Shown here: one piece after another, positions 58,806-64,000 of the stretch | How positions within the stretch are numbered: position 1 is the stretch's first letter | Layout: each line of letters opens with the position of its first letter | Position numbers and translations under genes: made by a program | Notes under the pieces: model-generated | Seen by the model: only the letters and a program-made list of their open reading frames with translations | Told to the model about the DNA's origin: nothing | The model's database searches: none | Assembly (NCBI GenBank): GCA_963556195.1 | Contig: OY744520.1 | Coordinates: 6,387,204-6,451,203 of the forward strand | Direction of reading: 5' to 3' | Length of the DNA stretch: 64,000 nt | DNA from: Sepiola atlantica | Taxonomy: Eukaryota; Mollusca; Cephalopoda; Sepiida; Sepiolidae

Positions 58806-59074
58806 GTTTCTTTTATCTTACGACCAGAATACAGATGCCGAAGAGTTTTCTACTCTAAAAACTTCTTTCCTCGTGCTGCTGGACTCTGGAACTCCCTCCC
58901 TGCTCCCTGTTTTCCTGACGTACTGACATGCAGATATTTAAAACTAATGTAAACATACATCTCGCTGCACAGCTCCAAATTTAGGTTGCCCCCTCCCCCA
59001 AACTTTCACCCTTTTTCTCAGTAGCCCCTTACGTCTACAGTGGCGGTCTGCCTTGTTTGGGGTGAACTATAGTA
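58806..59074 (+). mobile_element. LINE-A 3'-end fragment, inverted arm 2
   Basis: Sense orientation of the same tail: CAGATGCCGAAGAGTTTTCT, CTCCCTCCCTGCTCCCTGTT, AACTAATGTAAACATACATC, TCGCTGCACAGCTCC, CCCCTTACGTCTACAGTGGC and CTGCCTTGTTTGGGGTGAAC. It forms an inverted repeat with 58165-58445 over about 260 bp. Confidence 0.92.
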
Positions 59075-59982
59075 ACATAAAAAAAAAATAAAAAGGGTGT
59101 TTCTATCATACTGCTGTGATCTAGACTGGGGTGCGACAGGCCAATGAGATCAACAGCAAACGACTGCATGTGTAAATGCACTGGTTTCTTGGTTTTCAGA
59201 AGTTATTTTCAGTTTTGTATGCCCTTTAACCAACTATAATAACATGAATTGTGCATCTGTTTATATTTCTAATGCCAAGAAATTTGTCTTTGTACGTACG
59301 TGGCTGCGAATGGCCACTAGGTCCGCCGCATGAGAGATCTATAGTGGAGGGAGGTGCTTCAGTCAAAAGAAAATTAACGATGTAAGATGACTAGGCATTC
59401 AAAGCAAATTAGTTTATTTATGGAATAGTGTGTGCGATAAAAAATATTTTTCATCCAATTCCAAAATAATGGTTGTTTATTTAGCGAACGTAAATGAAGG
59501 TGAATAAATGAAGAGTGAAGAATTACAATAAGGAATGAAATGTCTAAGAAAAATGTACTTATGTGTCGGAATGTACTTACATTATTATTCAGTACCGAAA
59601 AAATGGCAATCATCTTTTCTTTATGTTTTCCCGCCGTAAGAAATTACTTTGTTTATCTTTTTTTTTATTTTCACCGAGTGGGTTTTTTTTCCCTTTTATC
59701 CTTATCTTTCATTTAATGTCTTTTCTAAAGTTTTTCCGGGCGAGTTCAAAGTAAAGTTGCTGGAAAGATCCCATGTCTGCATCTCCTGTTTCTTTTTCTC
59801 TTCTTTCTCATTTTTCGCATGATTGTTGAAACAATAAAAAAATTCAGGGAATCCACAAATGCAGATGCGTTCGCCATTGTCGACGGTCAGTTTCTTCTTT
59901 TTTTAAAAAACTTTATGCGCCCTTTTTTGCTGTCGCCATAAAAAAGAAAAGAGGGACAACTTAGTTCCTTCACCAGTTGCAC
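59075..59982. other. Unassigned stretch
   Basis: No gene recognised. AT-rich with short ORFs on both strands around 59374-59754. Confidence 0.4.
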
Positions 59983-60288
59983 AAGCCTTTAATTTGAGAC
60001 ATTTTCTAGTATAAAAATAATGTAATGGATCTTGATCAAAATTGGAATAAGGATTCTAGACATAAGGTTTAGTAGCATTATGTCTTGATTTTAATCTTCG
60101 TCAGACAGTATAAAAGTGGTGCAAAACTGCCCGGGGAATAAATTCTACCCATTCTAGCATGGGTAAAATTAATTCCCCGAACAGAACAGTTTTGCACCAC
60201 TTTTATGTCTCCTTATGTCCCCTTTTATATAATTATACTAAACCTTATGTCTAGATTCTAGAAAATGTCTGAAATTTAAGGCTTGAGC
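59983..60288. repeat. ~300-bp foldback palindrome (MITE-like)
   Basis: Three nested pairs of arms share one centre near 60155. Innermost: TATAAAAGTGGTGCAAAACTG then CCCGGGGAATAAATTCTACCC (60109-60150) against GGGTAAAATTAATTCCCCG and CAGTTTTGCACCACTTTTAT (60160-60206). Middle: ATTCTAGACATAAGGTTTAG (60053) against CTAAACCTTATGTCTAGATT (60238). Outer: AAGCCTTTAATTTGAGACAT plus TTTCTAG (59983) against CTAGAAAATGTCTGAAATTT plus AAGGCTT (60258-60284). No ORF. The non-paired parts between arms differ in length on the two sides. Confidence 0.9.
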
Positions 60289-60439
60289 TTAAAAATCAGG
60301 GAACCCTGCTTAATAAGTGTCTAATGAATATGGATCAAATTTAATGCAAATCTGAAAATAAAAATGAATTTTCAAATGGAAAGTTTTCTCCATTTTATGT
60401 CCCCTAAAAAACATTTTAAAATACTCCAAAGAAACTGAA
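60289..60439. other. Short unassigned spacer
   Basis: AT-rich sequence between the foldback and the LINE-C fragment. Confidence 0.4.
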
Positions 60440-60960
60440 ATTTGGGGAATAACATCTATGCTGATGATACCACTCTCTATTCTGGTGTTGCTTCTCGCCC
60501 ATCTCTCTCTGATCAGTGTAAATATGCAGCTGATCTAGAAGTTGACCTGTGGTTAGTTGTGGATTTGATACGAAATGGCTTGTTTCATTTAATCTAGTTA
60601 AGACTGAGCTCGTGTCTTTCAATCGTAGGCGTGCCCCTTTTCTTCCTGAGATTCTCATGGATGACTCTGCTCTTGAGGAGAAATCGACTCTGAAACTTCT
60701 CGGTTTCTCTCTCTCATCAAATCTTTCTTGGAGTCCATACATTAGATTCATTGCTCTTTCTGCTCCTCTTAAAGTCGGTCCTCTCTATTGCTCCAAACAC
60801 TTTCTCACACCTGAGCCTATTCTCTATCCTTACAAATCTACTATCAGACCATGTATGGAGTACTGTTGTCATATTTGGGCTGGTGAATCTCTGCCCCATT
60901 TCAGGGTTCTTGATAAGCTGCAAAAACTATTATTATTGCTTTTCATCTATCAGTAATAAT
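60440..60960 (+). pseudogene. LINE-C fragment, RT motif C to C-terminus
   Basis: It begins with NIYADDTTLYSGVASRPSLS (60447 on; catalytic YADD intact). After a frame change it continues with WLVSFNLVKTELVSFNRRRA (60579-60640), STLKLLGFSLSSNLSWSPYI, EPILYPYKSTIRPCMEYCCH and IWAGES to about 60935. It is truncated at both ends. The tail that would follow is represented by the separate fragment at 44485-44965. Confidence 0.9.
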
Positions 60961-61820
60961 AATTTGATTACTCTATTTCCCAATTTTACCATCTAACTTT
61001 ACTATATCTAACTTTACCATATCTAACTTTACCATATCTAACTTCACTTCATTTTATTTCATCTCTTCTTATAATATCCTAACATTCATTGTAAAACAAT
61101 TCTCTTATCGCTCCTCATAGTGTTCGATGCTATCATTGTTTACATTTCCATATTAATTAATTGCTCCTCTTCGATTCAACCTGTATGGGGAATCTCTGTA
61201 TGTTTTGTTTACTTATCACGGGGTCTTTTTCCATGAATTATCGTTGAATATAGACCCTTATATACGTTCCATATTCTGATTTTTTTTCTCTCTTTTACGC
61301 GTTTGGCGGTGATTTTTTTAAAATTTAAAAATCTTTGTTTAGTTTTTAAATTTTAATTTTTTGTAATTTGAAATTTTTGTAATTTTTTAATTTCAATTCT
61401 TCCAGGTCGAAGACGTGGTGGAAGCGATTGGAGGTCAGCATGAAATCGACATAAATTTCACAGATCAATGAAAAAAAAACTTTTTTTACTAGCTCATAAC
61501 GAAAATATTGGAAGAATTTGCAGGTAGAAATACCGAATTAGAAAAAAAATTATGAAAATTAAAATAAAGCAGAGAATCGAAATATCGTAAAAAATAACAC
61601 AACAGCGAGCCGCCATTTTTTGGAGGAGACAGACATAAACAGAGGCTGAAGAGAGTCCGGTAAAGAGACCTATTATAGGTCCCTTGTGTTAGGATTTGAA
61701 ACCGACGGTACCGATGTTGTTCTGATCTTCTGTAATACATATATTAATAAATATTACGCTCTTATTTTTTTATTTTTCTTAATAATCGAGCACTCTTCTG
61801 TAGTGTTCTCTCACTAAATT
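60961..61820. other. AT-rich stretch, nothing assigned
   Basis: A short repeat of CTAACTTTACCATAT at 60985-61040. A minus-strand ORF at 61489-61740 has no motif. No gene recognised. Confidence 0.4.
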
Positions 61821-61822
61821 TA

Positions 61823-61832
61823 CACACACACA

Positions 61833-61912
<80 letters not shown>
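61823..61912. repeat. (CA)n(TA)n microsatellite
   Basis: Short (CA)n followed by about 40 TA units with a CATA interruption. Confidence 0.98.
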
Positions 61913-61913
<1 letters not shown>

Positions 61914-62083
61914 TTTGCTTGAACTTTGAATTATAATAACATTTGATTGGCACCTTATTTTATTATTTCATATAATTATATATTATAATATTAATGCTCT
62001 ATCCAGTATATTGAGCTTCAGTTTTTATTCGGATGTTTCACTAATTATAAGATATTAGTGGACGCTTTATCTTTTGTTGGATT

Positions 62084-62089
<6 letters not shown>

Positions 62090-62140
<51 letters not shown>
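62090..62140. repeat. (TA)n microsatellite
   Basis: About 25 TA units. Confidence 0.98.
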
Positions 62141-62142
<2 letters not shown>

Positions 62143-62237
62143 CGAATGTTAAGTCTGCAATATCTTAGATGTAGTTAGTTTGTCTGGGAATTTAAACTGC
62201 ATTTTACTTTTTTTTTTTAATGACTCAAAGCTTCTTT

Positions 62238-62240
<3 letters not shown>

Positions 62241-62288
<48 letters not shown>
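62241..62288. repeat. (TA)n microsatellite
   Basis: About 23 TA units. Confidence 0.98.
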
Positions 62289-62291
<3 letters not shown>

Positions 62292-63341
62292 ACAAGTTCC
62301 TATCTTAGTAATTCATGACGCTTGCTTATTGTTTTCGTAAGTCATGCACTCTTTTCTTGTAATGACTTGTTTTCCGAGTCTCTTTTCTTCCAATGACTTG
62401 TCACTTCATGTCACAACTTCAAAAGTGACGAGTGTCAAATTAACATCAATGATAAACGTGAGATGCTGACCTAAACGAAATCACCAGAATGTCCAGAGAG
62501 GATGTGTCGTACCCACGCTATTTAATCCTACTCAAAGTTGGAGATGACAATATTTATGAGTGGATGAAGAAGACAATACCAGGAAAGATGGTCGTTAACG
62601 TTTGAGAGTTTATGTAAAATGTGTGCGATAATTACAGTGTCTACCTATGTCTGTTTGTTTATAGCTATCTAGATATCTCGTAAGACAATGAATACTATTG
62701 ATGGGATGCCTAACAGACTATGTCATATATTGAGGAGAGAGGGAGCCATAGATTTGATTTTTCGTGTGCCATTTTCCAGCTATACTTCAGCAGAAGCCTA
62801 CGTGTTTCGATGGTGCTGACAAGACTTAACTTTCAGCTGGAGTAACAGCTGCGTAAAATAAATGTTAACTAGCCTATTAGTACTATAATTCATACAGGGT
62901 TTGTACGATTGGAGGAATAATAAAAGAATTGAACCATGAAATTGTGGTAAGTGCTCTTTACAATCGATCCGGCTGAAACGCACATGGAAGCTTAGTAAAG
63001 ACAGCCGCCAGTAATGAAGACGGCATGGCAGAATGCAAAAGCCATAGTAAAGTAAGGGTAATGCACCTCAACCGCATATTCTGACTCATTGAGAACTCGT
63101 GTCCAATCATTGGTCATTATTTAATACCACAAGGCCGTGAATGCTCTTGTGGTGTTCAATAATTATGCTCTATGTTGTGTCACAAATACCCCTCGTAAAT
63201 AGCAGCATTGTTTCTCTCACATTACACTAGACTAGTTACCCTCTTTAATTATTAGCCTACCATATTATTTCACTCATAGCTAAGAGTGTTGATGGGTTCA
63301 TAAGTCTACAACCCACGCCAAATACCGTTACACAACTTTTA

Positions 63342-63343
<2 letters not shown>
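62289..63343. other. Unassigned stretch
   Basis: No gene is recognised. A stem-loop with arms ACCACAAG (63126-63133) and CTTGTGGT (63146-63153), extended by ATTATT/AATAAT, lies near 63116-63165. Confidence 0.4.
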
Positions 63344-63398
<55 letters not shown>

Positions 63399-63400
63399 AG
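63342..63400. repeat. (ATCT)n tetranucleotide repeat
   Basis: About 14 ATCT units. Confidence 0.98.
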
Positions 63401-64000
63401 ATTTATCATGTCTGTCTGTCCAGCTATATCGGTGTCTGTATATCTATCTATACAGCAATGTGTATGGATCAGCAAATTACGATATGTTAAACTTCATGAT
63501 TCTGTTTTGTGATCATTGTTTTCCTCGATAAATCAAGTACTCACGGGAGAGGTCACGTGAAGGTGTTGCATTTCAATCTTGTGCCATACATGAATGAAAG
63601 CTCACAATAATAGCTTGTTAGCGACTTGCTCTTGTACACGCCTTTTTCCGCGATCTTTCAGATGGTGGGAATGATGCATGCAAATAAGTTCTTTCGTACC
63701 TTGAAAAACGACTAAGTCAAAACAAAACTGTTGGAAGACAGAGGAGATTTATTCAACTTGATCTTCGTTCGAAATTACTTATCAGTGAGTTGGGGGAGAT
63801 AGAGAGAGATCGATAATCACTGTTTAATCATATCTTTTCATATCTTTTTATTTAAAAATAACACGTTCGTATGTGTAGTGCTGCCAACGGACTGCACAAA
63901 CCTATCTCTCACTCTCTCTTTGGCCATGTGATGTCACATCTGTTTCTATAAATTCCCACAGTCTAGTAAATCTACTGTCAAGTTTATCAAGTTGACCCCG
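63401..64000. other. Unassigned right edge
   Basis: No gene or repeat family recognised; short (GA)n and (CT)n segments only. Confidence 0.4.

Noticed and set aside
62460..62620. Possible RT fragment (short GCVVPTLFN-like reading)
   Set aside because: Only a few residues fit and no second RT motif is present; too weak to annotate.

Overview
The window is eukaryotic nuclear DNA from an invertebrate animal. It has one spliced gene, long AT-rich introns, dense (TA)n/(CA)n/(CT)n microsatellites, large tandem arrays and many decayed retroelement pieces (several non-LTR families, a Penelope-like element, a Tc1 relic, a gag fragment). The style of the retroelements and the U2 sequence (the AGATCAAAGTGTAG form) suggest a lophotrochozoan, probably a mollusc and possibly a cephalopod. 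That placement is inference, not proof.

The only host gene I can support is the 3' part of INCENP (inner centromere protein, the Aurora B scaffold of the chromosomal passenger complex). It is on the + strand, with four coding exons at 4446-4542, 6434-6645, 8934-9052 and 18217-18407. Splice phases fit at every junction. The last two exons encode the IN-box, including the TSS motif and the YDITDL segment. The 5' exons lie to the left of the window. The second intron shown holds a 2-kb polypyrimidine minisatellite. The last intron (9.2 kb) holds LINE fragments, a Tc1 relic, a U2 snRNA-like sequence and a 5S rRNA-like sequence.

Left edge (1-4.4 kb): minus-strand gag-like fragment, a cluster of five ATATCG stem-loops, and a 16-bp AT satellite. 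Right of INCENP (18.4-30 kb): AT-rich intergenic DNA with an old ~1.2-kb direct duplication and small repeats. 30-46 kb: repeat-dense, with a CR1/L2-like relic and a Penelope-like element (RT + GIY-YIG) bounded by ~280-bp inverted repeats and split by a U2-headed SINE-like insertion with target-site duplication. Then comes a 48-bp in-frame minisatellite grown from a small dispersed repeat, plus further LINE pieces. 46-50 kb: (ACT)n and a 23-bp satellite (about 120 units) with a 45-unit, 1,035-bp higher-order repeat. 52-61 kb: two large dead non-LTR elements (one minus, one plus), an inverted pair of LINE 3' ends, and a ~300-bp foldback palindrome. 61-64 kb: microsatellites and unassigned DNA.

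No bacterial-type operon, CRISPR array, tRNA gene or intact transposon gene was seen. The most interesting items are the U2-headed structured element inside the Penelope element, the 45-mer higher-order satellite, and the dispersed repeat that became a minisatellite.
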